From contig CP145428.1 of the NCBI GenBank assembly GCA_036867785.1, positions 310,001 to 374,000 of the forward strand: a stretch of 64,000 nt of DNA, in the 5' to 3' direction. The notes under the pieces were generated by a model. It did not search any database. It worked only from the letters and a program-made list of their open reading frames with translations, and was not told the DNA's origin. Both the position numbers and the translations under genes were made by a program. The DNA comes from Plasmodiophora brassicae. Taxonomy: Eukaryota > Endomyxa: Phytomyxea > Phytomyxea > Plasmodiophorida. Shown here one piece after another: positions 10,969 through 22,055 of this stretch (its first letter is position 1; every line of letters starts with the position of its first letter).

Positions 10969-12598
10969 TGTACGGGCGCGGTTCGCCGAGGCAATATCCC
11001 ATCAAACGCCAGTGTCGACCTCAACGCCTTCGCGGTGGGAGAGGTGCAGTCATATTACACAATGACCTGGGCCGTTAGGACACATACACGCGCACAATCC
11101 CGCCCAGACATGACTTGTTTCGATGCTCGCGCTGCTCGTCGTCACCGGCACCCGGTCACCGAACAGCCCCGAAAGTGCATATGGACCCGGCAGGAGGGAT
11201 TTAGCGGTTTGCGGGAGCGTCCCCTGGACAGCGACCCCTGCCCACCAACCGTACACGCTCAAGCACTCCTCCTTTGTCGTTCATGCTTTCTAAACATTCC
11301 ACAGCTGACCATGCCACCGGGTACGGGATGCAAGGCGATTTCATGGGAGGTATACGACAAATCCTGCACGCACGCCCATTCCGAACCTGTTGTCAGAGCA
11401 CCATCCGAAGGTTAGGACCCGGATGGTTTCGTTCCAGGACGCCTGAAACGTCGGCGTTATCGATGAATGCCCGCTCCTGATCAAGGCCGACAAGCAGGTA
11501 GCTGGGTGCGGCTGGAACCACTACGTTGCAATCGCACCGGTGAGATTGCAACCTGGATATCGCGGTGCGCCGGCCCGGGTAACCCGGTCGTGATCGACAA
11601 CCCGGTCGTACGTCCTTCCAAATTGGTTCAGCCTGCCGGCGCAAGCACGTTAGCTGTGGCCCCCCGGCCAAGTAGGATCTCGCTATGACGACGACACGTC
11701 ATGCGTTCCACGGGCGCCGGTGGCCGACGCAGTTGACGACGTCAACGCTGGCTGTGGCCAATAAATTAAGGTGGCGGTGGTGCCAGCTTCCAGGCGCGCG
11801 CTCCGCGTGTATAATGCACAACGCGAAGCTCAACGCGTTTGCGATGTACAGTATTGTCGGCAACTTTGCACCTACCAGGACTTGAACGTGTGCAACATGG
11901 TCGGGTTGTACTCGTCCGAGTCCACTATGCCCTGTTCGCATTGCTGCCATATCACAACGCCAGACTCGGCCGATCGAAAATTCCCATGTGGCAGCGGTTG
12001 CGGCACGTCCCCGCTGTCGACGATTGTCGCCGTTGCTTGTCTTCCGCAGGCGTCGGCGGCCCCAAGCGAACATGTCGGCAAACGGGCTTCCTCATGCAGA
12101 ACGCCTCATACGTAGCGGCGGCTGCCGTTTGAGGTCGTGCATGCCGATAAAGGCTTCCCTTTCACTATCGATCTACCGTACGTGAGATACGTCCAGTGGA
12201 CAATCGATCGTGACGTCCGGGTCGGCTTCATGAACGATAGCGAACGACGGCATTCATAACCGACACGGTGGCTGCGTTTGCGATTGTCAGCACTGACGTA
12301 GCACGTTGTGCCGCCCATTATATTCGTCAGGCAACTTTCTAGTCCCGGCCTTCGGATTCTTGCGTCGGAGCAAACGGTTTAATTAATTTCTCCTAACACA
12401 GCCAGTGATCACTTGCCCGTCCTGACAAGATGTCGCTGCCAGGTTCCGCAAGAGCACGCACTTGATCGCCTGAGCCTGTCCATCACGTTCTGGTTTGAAG
12501 CCGTCTCCGCCGTCTGCCCCTGCATTTGCATTGACCAGTACGAGCAGCGGCGCCATTGAAACATTTGTGTAGTAATTGATGGCGGCATAATATAATGA
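10969..12598. other. intergenic region without a recognisable gene
   Basis: Only short ORFs on both strands, none with a recognisable motif, signal peptide or exon partner. The stretch upstream of 12599 is locally AT-richer than its surroundings. Confidence 0.5.
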
Positions 12599-14998
12599 TC
12601 AATTGCCACCGGCAAGGCCAGAAGTTTGCAAGCTTGCATCTTGCATCAATCTATGCAGGAACGCGGAATGGTGGTCTGATTCGTCCTCGGATTCATGGTC
12701 CAAGGCGGCACGCATTCTCTGCAGAACAGTCCACCCAGTGCCATCGATGGCGTCGTGTATCGTGACAAGGGCAGTGACGGCGTCCAACGAGGTACGGTTC
12801 AGTAGGCATTGCAAAGTGTTGGTAAGGACCTGTTTGAATGCGTAGCCGTCCTGTCGATAACACGAGCTGGTTTGGCTATGCGCCCAACTCTGGGCAGCGA
12901 CGTGAAAGAACGTTCTTCCAAAAGCATCCTTCGCAGAAAGCACATTGAGTTCCCTCATCTGGATCGCCGCTTCAGTAATGGTGGCAACGTGCTCGTGTAG
13001 GGATGGAATCGCGGTCGCAACGTGAAGTGGAGTGAACCGTGCGGCCGGTAAAAGCTGAGCTGTCAAAAGTATCCCAGCGTTAGCAGTAAGGGCTGTCATA
13101 ATGAAACGATACGTTGCAGGGCAGGCGGTTGTTAGCCAGTGCACTAGCAGTGGTACTACTATTCCAGGACGATGTCGAATAGCTTCAGTGCAGCGGCTCT
13201 GTGCGATATCGTCAATCAATTTCTTCGTTTTCGTAGAGAGCGCGTACAGCGTGCGCACAATGCGGCGTGATAGGTGCAGAAAGGTTAGCGTGCGAAGTGA
13301 GCAATGCTTAAAAACGACAGAAACTGCTGTTTCGGAGACAAGACCCGTCGCGTTTCTAAACCAAGAAAGCAGATTCATAATATCGCCATCGTAGCCCATA
13401 CACCCATGCTTGTCGACGAGCCAAAAGTCGAGACAATTGCCAAATGCCCGCGATGACGTCTGCGAAACTAGAGTGTCCCGAACCCATTGCGGATCAGCCC
13501 GGTCCCCGATCCAATTAAGCACGTCAACTGTCAGGCAATGCTGGTGGAGGAGTGTGCGTCCGGAGATGGGATCAGTGTCCTGCAACGCTTGGCGAAGGTC
13601 ATCGTTAGAGGCGTTAGCGACCAGAGCATTCAAGTCGTCGAGCGGGTTCTCGTTAATGCACATATCATACTCTCGAAGAATGCTGGCTCCCTTTCCACTG
13701 ATTAGGGCCTCTCCTGGGTCCATAAACTTGAGCAAGTTCCTGAGATGGCTGACGGGGATTTGCAGTCGAAGAAGGCGGACGGCAACGTCGTGCGCCCAAG
13801 TTGATACGATGAATGGCGTTGCGTACGCCTTCTTTAGCTGAGGAGTGAGAACACAGTTGAGGATCTTGGTGGGCATGGTCATCATGTGGAAATACTTCCC
13901 CCAGAGGTTTACGAACGTTTCTGTGGGGTCCGAGGCCAACTTCAGGATATCAATCAGGTCTCGAACCTGCTGCTCGCGAGCTCTATCGTTAAGCTTGGTT
14001 TCCCGTGCGAGCTTGTCGGTTCGCTCGGCCATGATGCGTTCAAAATCGATTCCAAACAGATCGATTCTACGCAACAGCAAGATCGTCTTCAACCTATGGG
14101 GATGCGTCTCTAAAATCTTCATGTGTACATCGAACCATGGTAATCCGGTCTCCGGGTCCTTGCCATTGATATCAAATCCACGTTCAACTGCTCCTTCATC
14201 AAGCGTTAATTGGTACGCCAATTGTCGACCCCCAAAGGCGATCGCGAGTTTGGGATTCACAGCATTGCGTACGACTGATACAATATCGACTTCCCTAAAC
14301 TTATAGTTTCGAAGCACTGTGATCAACTGCCCGAATTCGATAATGGTTTGCCGAGGCAGTTGGGGTTGAATGACGTCGACAGGGCCAGCGGGAGGGACTA
14401 AGTGAGACGAGAACCGCGCACCACGCCCCAGCAATGGTTGCAAGGCTGCCAGGGCTAGACGGCAGCGTCGATCATCACGTTGTTTCAAACCGAGTGCAAA
14501 GTTTCGAATCAGCGTTCCAATTGCGAATCCTGCAGGCAGATTCCATTGGAATAGAACACGCTCCCAGCGCGATACGAATTCGTCATCAGGTAAATCGATG
14601 TCACTCGCAAGACAGTCCAGGAACATGATTCGATTCCGCGCCGGTACCTTACGTGTGAGAGACATGATGGAACCCGCCCATTGGTCGTTCAGCTCGCGAT
14701 ACACTTCATGCTCGGTGAGGAAGAACTGCCGAACCACGTTGCGTGTTACACCCGGCTTGAACATGGCATACCACAGGCGTCGGTCGTGAAGAACGTCCCG
14801 CGCCATATCAGCCATGCTCCAGTACGATTTTGTGGCGAGGCCCAAGTTCATCAGCTCGACATCGTTCAGGTTTGGGGCGATCGTCAGGAATATATCAGCC
14901 GGCAAATCCCGAACTGGACCAGCACACAAGGCCATCGAGGCGAAATTAAGCACAGCGATCATCAATATCCGCAGGCCAGAGACTTTCATCGTTGTCAT
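12599..14998 (-). CDS. large intronless protein with N-terminal signal peptide and F-box-like segment
   Basis: An uninterrupted 799-aa ORF, unusual here because most long genes are split. The N-terminus has a hydrophobic stretch ending in a signal-peptidase-like site (ILMIAVLNFASMALCA, about residues 11-26). An F-box-like helix follows: VRDLPADIFLTIAPNLNDVE and LATKSYWSMADMARDVLHD (about residues 29-70). The rest is helical, without recognised repeats, though TPLHVATAIPSLHEHV and DAFGRTFFHVAAQ near the C-terminus look like isolated ankyrin-type helices. Codon use is visibly less GC-biased than in neighbouring conserved genes. If the signal peptide is real, the protein enters the secretory path, where an F-box could not act in a host-independent SCF complex; secretion into a host cell is one possibility. 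Function unknown. Confidence 0.7.
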   Translation of the reverse strand: MTTMKVSGLRILMIAVLNFASMALCAGPVRDLPADIFLTIAPNLNDVELMNLGLATKSYWSMADMARDVLHDRRLWYAMFKPGVTRNVVRQFFLTEHEVYRELNDQWAGSIMSLTRKVPARNRIMFLDCLASDIDLPDDEFVSRWERVLFQWNLPAGFAIGTLIRNFALGLKQRDDRRCRLALAALQPLLGRGARFSSHLVPPAGPVDVIQPQLPRQTIIEFGQLITVLRNYKFREVDIVSVVRNAVNPKLAIAFGGRQLAYQLTLDEGAVERGFDINGKDPETGLPWFDVHMKILETHPHRLKTILLLRRIDLFGIDFERIMAERTDKLARETKLNDRAREQQVRDLIDILKLASDPTETFVNLWGKYFHMMTMPTKILNCVLTPQLKKAYATPFIVSTWAHDVAVRLLRLQIPVSHLRNLLKFMDPGEALISGKGASILREYDMCINENPLDDLNALVANASNDDLRQALQDTDPISGRTLLHQHCLTVDVLNWIGDRADPQWVRDTLVSQTSSRAFGNCLDFWLVDKHGCMGYDGDIMNLLSWFRNATGLVSETAVSVVFKHCSLRTLTFLHLSRRIVRTLYALSTKTKKLIDDIAQSRCTEAIRHRPGIVVPLLVHWLTTACPATYRFIMTALTANAGILLTAQLLPAARFTPLHVATAIPSLHEHVATITEAAIQMRELNVLSAKDAFGRTFFHVAAQSWAHSQTSSCYRQDGYAFKQVLTNTLQCLLNRTSLDAVTALVTIHDAIDGTGWTVLQRMRAALDHESEDESDHHSAFLHRLMQDASLQTSGLAGGN

Positions 14999-16103
14999 CT
15001 TCCCGCACAGGCAGTGCTCGAGTCTGGCTCACGATCTCGACGACGGACAGCTCCGCAGACAGGACAGAATGTAGTGCGTGAGGCCGTGGCGGCAGCCACG
15101 CGGTGCGTGGACCGACTCGCCCGCGCGCGTGGTGACGTACGTTAGCCTATTTATAGCTACCAAGGAGATGCTGATGCACTTCGCACAATTGATACCACCG
15201 TACATGGCCCATGGCCCATGGGCGAATGCCATGCCGCCAGATGAGCTCAGGCTTCCGTTCGCCGTGCGCTTTGGGCAACGGGAATGAAAACAGATAGGTT
15301 GCATGATCTGCAACCACTGGACGCCACGTACAAGCCTCACCGTCCCGAGACCGTTGTCTTTCTACTGTCCTCAGACCCGAGGATCAAGATATAACGTCGC
15401 TCTCAGCGTGTTGAGCGTTTCCCGTATGCAGACAGACGGCTCAGGTGTCTTGGGCTGGCGTGCTGCCCTCGTCGTCTGCGGGTGCATGAACTTCCTTCTA
15501 TGCAGTCGACGTCCGCTTTAGCCATGGAGTACCTGTAGGCACCGGATTTCCAGCTTGCTAATGATCGGAGGTCCGTATTCTCGTCCAAAGACGCGGGCTT
15601 CAACCATTCCTACTGCACATAATTCCATGTGGCGTTCACAAATGTACACGCAGGGTTCCTGCAGCGGAAGTGTATCCTGTGGATGCCGAAATGTGACGCA
15701 CACTGCCCCCTGCAAAAGCTGAACCATCTGTTGCAGCAAACGATTGATCATGAAGGTGCCTGTTTGACAGATGTTAGAAGACGGACCGACGCGACATGAA
15801 GCCAGACGACAATTGTCTCCAGAACACGGAGTAGCCGACTGAGGTCGGTATCCGCGCGGACGGTTTACTGTTGTCATCCTGCCAAACCACTGCCGGTAAC
15901 GTCATCGTTCCCCGTACGCACGCCGCTCGTACGTGTTCCGGTCGTAGCAACAGATCTGTGCGCCGCGAGCCCGCGACGGCGCGACCCACCGGATCGGGGA
16001 CACTGCGCAAGTTCTTAAAATAGGCGATGCCGCGCGCAGGGGCAGTTTAGCCGCGACGTTCATTTCCAATCGATCGTTGGTTGGCGTCGGACACACCGCA
16101 GTC
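14999..16103. other. intergenic region without a recognisable gene
   Basis: Short overlapping ORFs on both strands, no motif or consistent exon chain. The region separates two intronless secreted-protein genes that diverge from it, so it should contain both promoters. Confidence 0.5.
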
Positions 16104-17045
16104 ATGACGGCTGACACGGCTGCTTTGTCATTGTTGTTGGTGGCCGGCGTGATATTCGGCCAAGCCTATGCGACGATCGAATGCGAACGTCCGCCAACGC
16201 CGATACGCAGACCGTTAAAGTCGGCGCTCAAATCACCACCTTCCAGCGCTGGTCGTTCTGCGCGCCCGTATGAACAGTCGCCGCGGTTCCGTGTCGTGCA
16301 CGAGGACGACGGTAGCGTTGCGCTGACTGATGGGCTCATTTTCGCGTACCCATCCGACATCTCGTGTATCGACTGCACTGACAAGATGGTCGTCAGGCGC
16401 GTTGCTTCCGTCGACGCACCGGAGCTCGTGGTCCTCGGCAATGGGTATCCGCCGCGGTCGCTGACGCGGGATCATCTCCCCTGGCAGCGGTTCACCGATT
16501 GTACGCCCTCGGAAATGCATTCCGCGCTCGAGAAACACGCGTCTGAAGTGATGCGGGCGGCGAGGCTCAAGGTGCTTGCCTCTGATGCTGTGCGGACGTT
16601 CTGGGGCCTGATCAGAGAGGAGAAGGCGCTCCTGCTCGACATTAACAGCGCCCGCGAGCAGTGGTTACAGAGGCCAGACGACGATGACTGCTGGCTTGCG
16701 TATTCCACGGCGACGTTCAAGTTCACCGATCTCCGGAACAGGCTGTACCCCGTCTACGAAACATCCCGGATCAGCGACCTGCCACTCCCAGTCACCCCGA
16801 GGTTCCGCCTACAGTGCAAATCCGCGTTCGTCCGCATCAAAACGAAGCACGAGAACATCGAAGCCTTCTGGGACGAGGAGCGCAGAACGCGCGAAAGCGC
16901 GCTTGCGCCTCCATCGCATGTAGATCGTCACCCAGTCGTCAAGTTCAGCGACGACGTATCCGTCCACGAGTTCGACGCCGACGAACCTGTCGAAGAACCA
17001 CCAGCCAGCGAGTCTAACGGATTGCTGCCAGAGATGTTGCGCTGA
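16104..17045 (+). CDS. intronless secreted protein of unknown function
   Basis: A 313-aa single-exon ORF. The ATG at 16104 gives a clean signal peptide (TAALSLLLVAGVIFGQAYA); an in-frame codon further upstream would bury it. The mature part starts TIECERPPTPIRRPLKSALK, is rich in Pro/Ser at first and then mainly helical and charged. A pair of cysteines lies in ISCIDCTDKM. The C-terminus is acidic (HEFDADEPVEEPPASES). No family is recognised. It pairs with the divergently placed intronless secreted F-box-like gene and resembles the third one at 59.7 kb only in layout (signal peptide, no intron, no known domain). Confidence 0.65.
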   Translation: MTADTAALSLLLVAGVIFGQAYATIECERPPTPIRRPLKSALKSPPSSAGRSARPYEQSPRFRVVHEDDGSVALTDGLIFAYPSDISCIDCTDKMVVRRVASVDAPELVVLGNGYPPRSLTRDHLPWQRFTDCTPSEMHSALEKHASEVMRAARLKVLASDAVRTFWGLIREEKALLLDINSAREQWLQRPDDDDCWLAYSTATFKFTDLRNRLYPVYETSRISDLPLPVTPRFRLQCKSAFVRIKTKHENIEAFWDEERRTRESALAPPSHVDRHPVVKFSDDVSVHEFDADEPVEEPPASESNGLLPEMLR

Positions 17046-17146
17046 CCAATACACGAACGGGGGTTGGTTGCCATTGTTGCGGGGCGTCGCTCATGGTGAG
17101 GTTGTTCGGTAAAACGGCACCAATATATAATACACCGTCCGGCAGG

Positions 17147-18148
17147 TCAGACGATTTCATCTGCCAGGTTCTTCTCGTGCAGGTCGAGAAGCATGACGGA
17201 TCCGCGTCCTTTACTGGCGTCCTTGACAACGGATTCGACCTGAGCGAATTGCCCGGGGTCGCAGACAATAACGGCCTGCCACTCGCCGGACGTGTATTCG
17301 TCTTCCTCCTGCGTCACCGACGGCAACTGAGGAGCACAGGTCGTGTTAGCGCATACAACCACGTTGCAAAGGCACGTACCTCGAGAATTCGATCCCTCAG
17401 GCCTTGTTTCGCGACCTGGGCAGGTGCCCGTAACATCAGGCGCATCTTTGCTCGCGCTAGAGGCAGAAGCCCTGCCTCTGTGATGGCCGCCATCACCTAG
17501 TAACCATTCATCAGTGGCGTTCGTCCGCATTGCCGGCCCCTGACGGCCAGCCCCACCTGGAGAGCTTGCTGCTTTGCGGAGCGGTTCGGGACAACCGAGA
17601 AATGCAATTCTCGCATAGCCGTCTCAATCATGGAGAGCGAGAACGGGCGCCGCGTGTCACGATTGACACACTTCTCTTGGACAATGTTTGCGATATCCTT
17701 GAACCGCGACTCAAGGTCCACCTTGCGCTCCTTGTCTGACACCTGAACCTCGCCCTTCTCCAGGATGATCTTAATCACCTCGTCGATATCCTCCGTCCCG
17801 AACGCATGCGCCAAATCACCCGACTTGGCCAGGACGCCCTTCGATACGTTCGAGAACACGCGATGGACTTGCAGGACTTCGTCAAGATTGGATTCCCTGC
17901 GTTTCACCCCATTACCCGGTGCAGAACGCGTCGATCCAGCCAGCCTTACACGCCATTTCTCCACGACATCACCTTGTTCTTGTAGCACGCCAGCTCAAAC
18001 CTACGAGGACGGGTTGTTTTTCAGTACCATTCATCGGTGTAAATGTTACCAAGGCGTGGGCAACAACGTACCGCTTACCCTTGGCCTTCAGCCTGACGAC
18101 GGCGACATTGGTCAGCCTGACCTGCGTCAGGGGCTGCTTAATGCTCAT
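17147..18148 (-). CDS. SBDS: SBDS/Sdo1 ribosome maturation factor
   Basis: Five exons (18148-18072, 18000-17950, 17896-17557, 17496-17380, 17326-17147) join in frame to 254 aa, the usual length of SBDS. Domain [37 protein letters not shown] and [17 protein letters not shown]. Domain [40 protein letters not shown] and [10 protein letters not shown]. Domain [23 protein letters not shown] and [13 protein letters not shown], ending LADEIV. SBDS works with the GTPase EFL1 to release eIF6 from nascent 60S subunits in the cytoplasm. The protein looks intact. A 27-nt symmetrical GC element lies just upstream of the start (18174-18200). CFAP20 diverges from it. Confidence 0.95.
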
Positions 18149-18173
18149 GGCGACGCACGGCGAATGTGGCGTG

Positions 18174-18200
18174 CCGCGGACTCCGCCACGGACTCCGCGG
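18174..18200. promoter_or_regulatory. candidate promoter element with internal repeat, shared with the MMS19 5' end
   Basis: The stretch has CCGCGG at both ends and two copies of CGGACTCCGC inside. The 16-mer CCGCCACGGACTCCGC (18183-18198) recurs exactly at 27406-27421 near the MMS19 start. It lies 26 bases upstream of the SBDS start codon, between the divergent SBDS and CFAP20 genes. A regulatory role is an inference from position and repetition. Confidence 0.3.
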
Positions 18201-18383
18201 GGGACACCACACATCAACTCTCATCGGCGGCCCGCCCCCATCGCGATGTTGTTGGCTCCCTGAGACTGCCTGCCCTGCCCATGCCAGATTCGACTTAACC
18301 GAAGGGTGGACATCTGGGAAGTACGCCGGATCGATCGCGCGCATTGTCGAGTGGCGGCTGGACGTCGTCGTCGCCGTCCGATC

Positions 18384-19018
18384 ATGTTCCGTAACACGTT
18401 CCAGTCGGGGTTCCTGTCGATCCTGTACAGCATTGGGTACGGCGAACGCCAGGAGCGGCGCCTCGTTGGTATGCCTGCCTGACCGCGTCGCATAGATCGA
18501 AACCGTTGCAGATCTGGGACAAGGAGGTTCGCAATGGGCACATCAAGCGGATTACGGACCAGGATATCCAGTCGTCCGTGCTGGAGATCATGGGGACGAA
18601 CGTGTCGACGAACTTCATTACGTGCCCGGCGAACCCGAAGAACACGCTGGGCATCAAGCTCCCGTTCCTCGTCATGATCATCAAGAACCTGAAGAAGTAC
18701 TTCACGTTCGAGGTGCAGGTCCTCGACGACAAGAACGTGCGGCGCCGGTTCCGCGCGTCCAACTACCAGTCGACGACGCGCGTCAAACCGTTCATCTGCA
18801 CGATGCCGATGCGGCTGGACGAGGGCTGGAACCAGATCCAGTTCAACCTGTCCGATTTCACGCGCCGCGCGTACGGCACGAATTACATCGAGACGCTGCG
18901 CGTCCAGATCCACGCCAACTGCCGCATCCGCCGCATCTACTTCAGCGACCGGCTCTACTCGGAGGAGGAACTCCCGCCCGAGTTCAAGCTGTTCCTGCCC
19001 ATCCAGAAGCAGAGCTAG
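18384..19018 (+). CDS. CFAP20: CFAP20/BUG22 ciliary doublet-microtubule protein
   Basis: Two exons, 18384-18436 and 18496-19018, join in frame (191 aa). The sequence is almost invariant with the family: [98 protein letters not shown] and [20 protein letters not shown]. The first exon supplies the conserved N-terminus, so the start is firm. CFAP20 is an inner-junction protein of ciliary doublets and is kept in organisms with motile cilia, so this gene is good evidence that the organism has a flagellated stage. Confidence 0.97.
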
Positions 19019-19169
19019 ATCCGACGCGTCGTCTCTCATCCGCCATAACGCCCCCCACATGCCACCTGCAGGAATAAACCGTTGCATCCCCATCGTGGCC
19101 ATCCAGCAGCCGTAAGCAATCCTGGCAGTCGTGCAGAAACGTTCGGAGGGATGTGATGTTACGGGCGAT

Positions 19170-20093
19170 TTAGGGAACGATCGACGACGACCCGCCGCAG
19201 GACAGTAGGCGCTTCAACGAGCGCAACACGCCGCCGCCTCGACGTTTCCGCTTCGGCGTAGGGTCCCCGGTTATCGTCGGTGACTTGCCCGGCATCTCGA
19301 CCGGCGTCTCGTCCTCAGCGCCGCTGTCCGGTGTCGGGGTCGTCTCCGGCGCGACGATTCGCGGCGTCTCCCCCACCCCAAGGGCGTGTTCGACCAGGTC
19401 GCAGAGCAGACGTTCGACAACGTCAGCGTCGTGGCGATCGGCCGCCACGCTGCGAAGGACCTTCCGCAGGGCGAACGCGTCATCCATCTCCTGGACGGCG
19501 ACGTCGAGGGCGTAGTCGACCACAGACGTCGCCGGCGTGTCGAGCAGACGCTCTGAGCGTCGGTCGGCGTGCGCTCTCCACGCCGATTGGACCTGGCGCG
19601 CGGCGCCGTCGTCCTCGACGTCGCCGACGAGGTCGGAGACCAGCTCCGCGATCGTACGACGCGTCCAGGCCAGATCGTGGCGAACAATCGCGCCCCGCCA
19701 CGAACGCTGGATCGTCAGCGCCGCCGCGTCCCGCTCCGAATTGTGCACCGCCTGTGCGACCGCTGGCAGGACGAACGCGTCGCGTAGCGCGGCATGGAGG
19801 CGGCGCTGGCGGATTCGTCGCCAGGTGTCCTGGACGATCCGGGCGGCGAGCAGGCGGATGCGACTGTTGGAGATGGCCCGGACGGGCACCCTGGCCGAGG
19901 CTTGCGCTTCCTGGTAACGTCGCCAGGCGCGCTGGACGCGGATGGCGGCCAGGTCGTCGCTCAGCTCGGGGAGGACAGCGGTCGCCAGGGGGACCGGTTG
20001 CGGAGCGATTACGTCCACCACCACCTTCCTGTTCGCGTTCGCCTTCTTCGGCGGCGCCGTCAGAAGGGAACGACCGACAATAGCGAGCGACAT
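19170..20093 (-). CDS. IQ-motif (calmodulin-binding) protein, intronless
   Basis: A 307-aa single-exon ORF with four IQ-like motifs: AAIRVQRAWRRYQ (about residues 49-61), ARIVQDTWRRIRQRR (about 84-98), ALTIQRSWRGAIVRH (about 125-139) and ARQVQSAWRAHADRR (about 166-180). IQ motifs bind calmodulin or related EF-hand proteins. The C-terminal third is Thr/Pro-rich and acidic, then basic (TPKRKRRGGGVLRSLKRLLS) and ends SSSIVP. No other domain. It could be a ciliary or cytoskeletal calmodulin scaffold; no specific family is recognised. Confidence 0.65.
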   Translation of the reverse strand: MSLAIVGRSLLTAPPKKANANRKVVVDVIAPQPVPLATAVLPELSDDLAAIRVQRAWRRYQEAQASARVPVRAISNSRIRLLAARIVQDTWRRIRQRRLHAALRDAFVLPAVAQAVHNSERDAAALTIQRSWRGAIVRHDLAWTRRTIAELVSDLVGDVEDDGAARQVQSAWRAHADRRSERLLDTPATSVVDYALDVAVQEMDDAFALRKVLRSVAADRHDADVVERLLCDLVEHALGVGETPRIVAPETTPTPDSGAEDETPVEMPGKSPTITGDPTPKRKRRGGGVLRSLKRLLSCGGSSSIVP

Positions 20094-20297
20094 TGGGCGA
20101 CCGGCGACCGTTATGATGAACGGGTTAAAATATTACAGAAACGTTTAATGAGCCATGTCGTTGGATGCGTCGGTCAACCACGTCCAGGTGACTCATCAGC
20201 CCGATTGGGCATTGACTCGTTCGCCCCGACGATTGACTCATGGTGTCGCATAGGCCGTCTGCCGATGGTCAGATCGTCGGACACCAACAGCTGACGC

Positions 20298-21956
20298 TCA
20301 AATCGGAATGGGGACCCTCTGGTGCCTCAGATGGTAAATGCTGAGGTACGCGTGACCGGTGGCGCCGAGTCGGTCGACCGCACTGTCGTAATCAACCATT
20401 TGACCTCCGATCGGACTGTCCGCGGGTCGTATCGATCGGCGCCCGATGTGGTATGCGAACATTGCATCGGCTGCGGTGGCGTTCACGATTGGGTGGACGA
20501 CCCGAGACGTGCTGTCGCTTGGTCCGTGCATCGGACGTCTCTGCCGCCGTTGTACCCTGCTGAAGGAACCGTGATCCCAAACAGTGTGGCGGGTCTGCAG
20601 TGCTGCTGATCGCCCTCTTTCTGCCCTGCTTCCAGGCGCACCCGGTGACCCACCCGTCCCACCCGTCGGTGTCCCTGCCCAACCTGTGTCCGCTCCTGCC
20701 CAACCCGTTGTAATCTGGGCCCCACCGGCAGCGTGACCCGTACCAGATCGACGTCTCCTGGATCCAACAATTCGGCAACAATAGGCACTTTCGGCTCATC
20801 CCTCATTTCGCGACCACATTTGGACCGCTGGTAGAGGGGTCGAAACGATGGTTCTGCTGCTAGGCAGGTTCAACTCGTTCGTGATGTTAGCCGATTATAT
20901 ATGAGCGCTGCTGTGCCCGTGCCAGCAGAGCATGGTCTATAAAAGCGTGCAGGACCCGGCCCGGAGAGATGCCTGTCGAACTCTGCCACGTCCGTTCCCG
21001 TGAGAGAGATTATCTGGGTCGGACAGTTGCTCGAAACCCATCGGCCAAAGGCAACCACTGCCGACCATCCCCCACGAAGGGATCCCGGACAGCATCCCGA
21101 GCAAGAAGGGTGACGGTGCGGGGCCCGCTTGGGCGCGAATGTTGAGCACAGCGACGATGTGGCGGGCGGGTACGTTGTGCATCATTCGCGATGTTGCATT
21201 GTACCTTCCTCAAGACTGTTTAGTTGGGTCGTTATGGTCGCGAATAGGGCAGCGTGTATGACATCGTGGTTCATCGACGCAGCCGTCCTGGCGAGATGCC
21301 TATTGTTTGGACGAAGGGGTACCTGGGCTGGTCTGACCCGCGGGAAGCTTGTGGGGCAACGCTGTAGATCCCAGCGGTTCGTCTGGTGAACAAGTGACGA
21401 CGCTCTTGTTGATCCCTATCATGGACGGCACCCATGTGTCCTGGACGGACGTCCCCAAACGCTGGGCGCTGAGCGCAATCAGGTAATGCCAAGGGGATCG
21501 GTCCTGCGTCGACAGGAAAACAAGCTGCCCGATCAGGAGGATCCAACCACAGACGGTGCCGACAATGAACCGCCTCATGAATCTCAATCGCCGAGCGGTT
21601 TCCACTGGCGACCATTTCAGGTGGGGCGCCGTTCGATCTCAGGGTCAGGACGATCGACGCCGCGAACAGCGCGCGCGCGTGTTCATCAGGGACATGATGA
21701 GCGCGGAAATGACGAGCGTCACACTGACAGGGGCAACCCAGAATGGACCTCGCCCATGGCTGCAATCACCAGCACCGGCAACGTAATAAACGTCATCGCC
21801 GACCACGTTGACGGCGCGCTTCCCGCCGGGATACCTTCTGTTCTGCGTTTGCCGACGAGATCAGCGACAATCATAATCGGTGGACGCCGTTGGCGGTCGT
21901 TCGACAAGAGATACCTGCAATGTGAAACCAATGGCTTGACGTTCCACTGCTCCGGC
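20298..21956 (-). CDS. probable multi-exon membrane protein, exon structure unresolved
   Basis: Several minus-strand segments look coding but could not be joined with confidence: AMTFITLPVLVIAAMG (about 21745-21800), VTLVISALIMSLMNTRAR (about 21670-21725), RFIVGTVCGWILLIGQLVFL (about 21515-21580), KVPIVAELLDPGDVDLVRVT (about 20730-20800), and a last open segment ending YHLRHQRVPIPI at the TGA at 20298. The first three are transmembrane-like. They may belong to one gene or two. Family not recognised. Confidence 0.3.
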
Positions 21957-22055
21957 TAGGAGTAGGAGAACGTCGCCGATCCAGTGGCAGAAACGGCGGA
22001 TTCGGACCGGGCCGCGGCGTTCAGTGTTCGACTTCGATCACGACGACGCCGTTGA

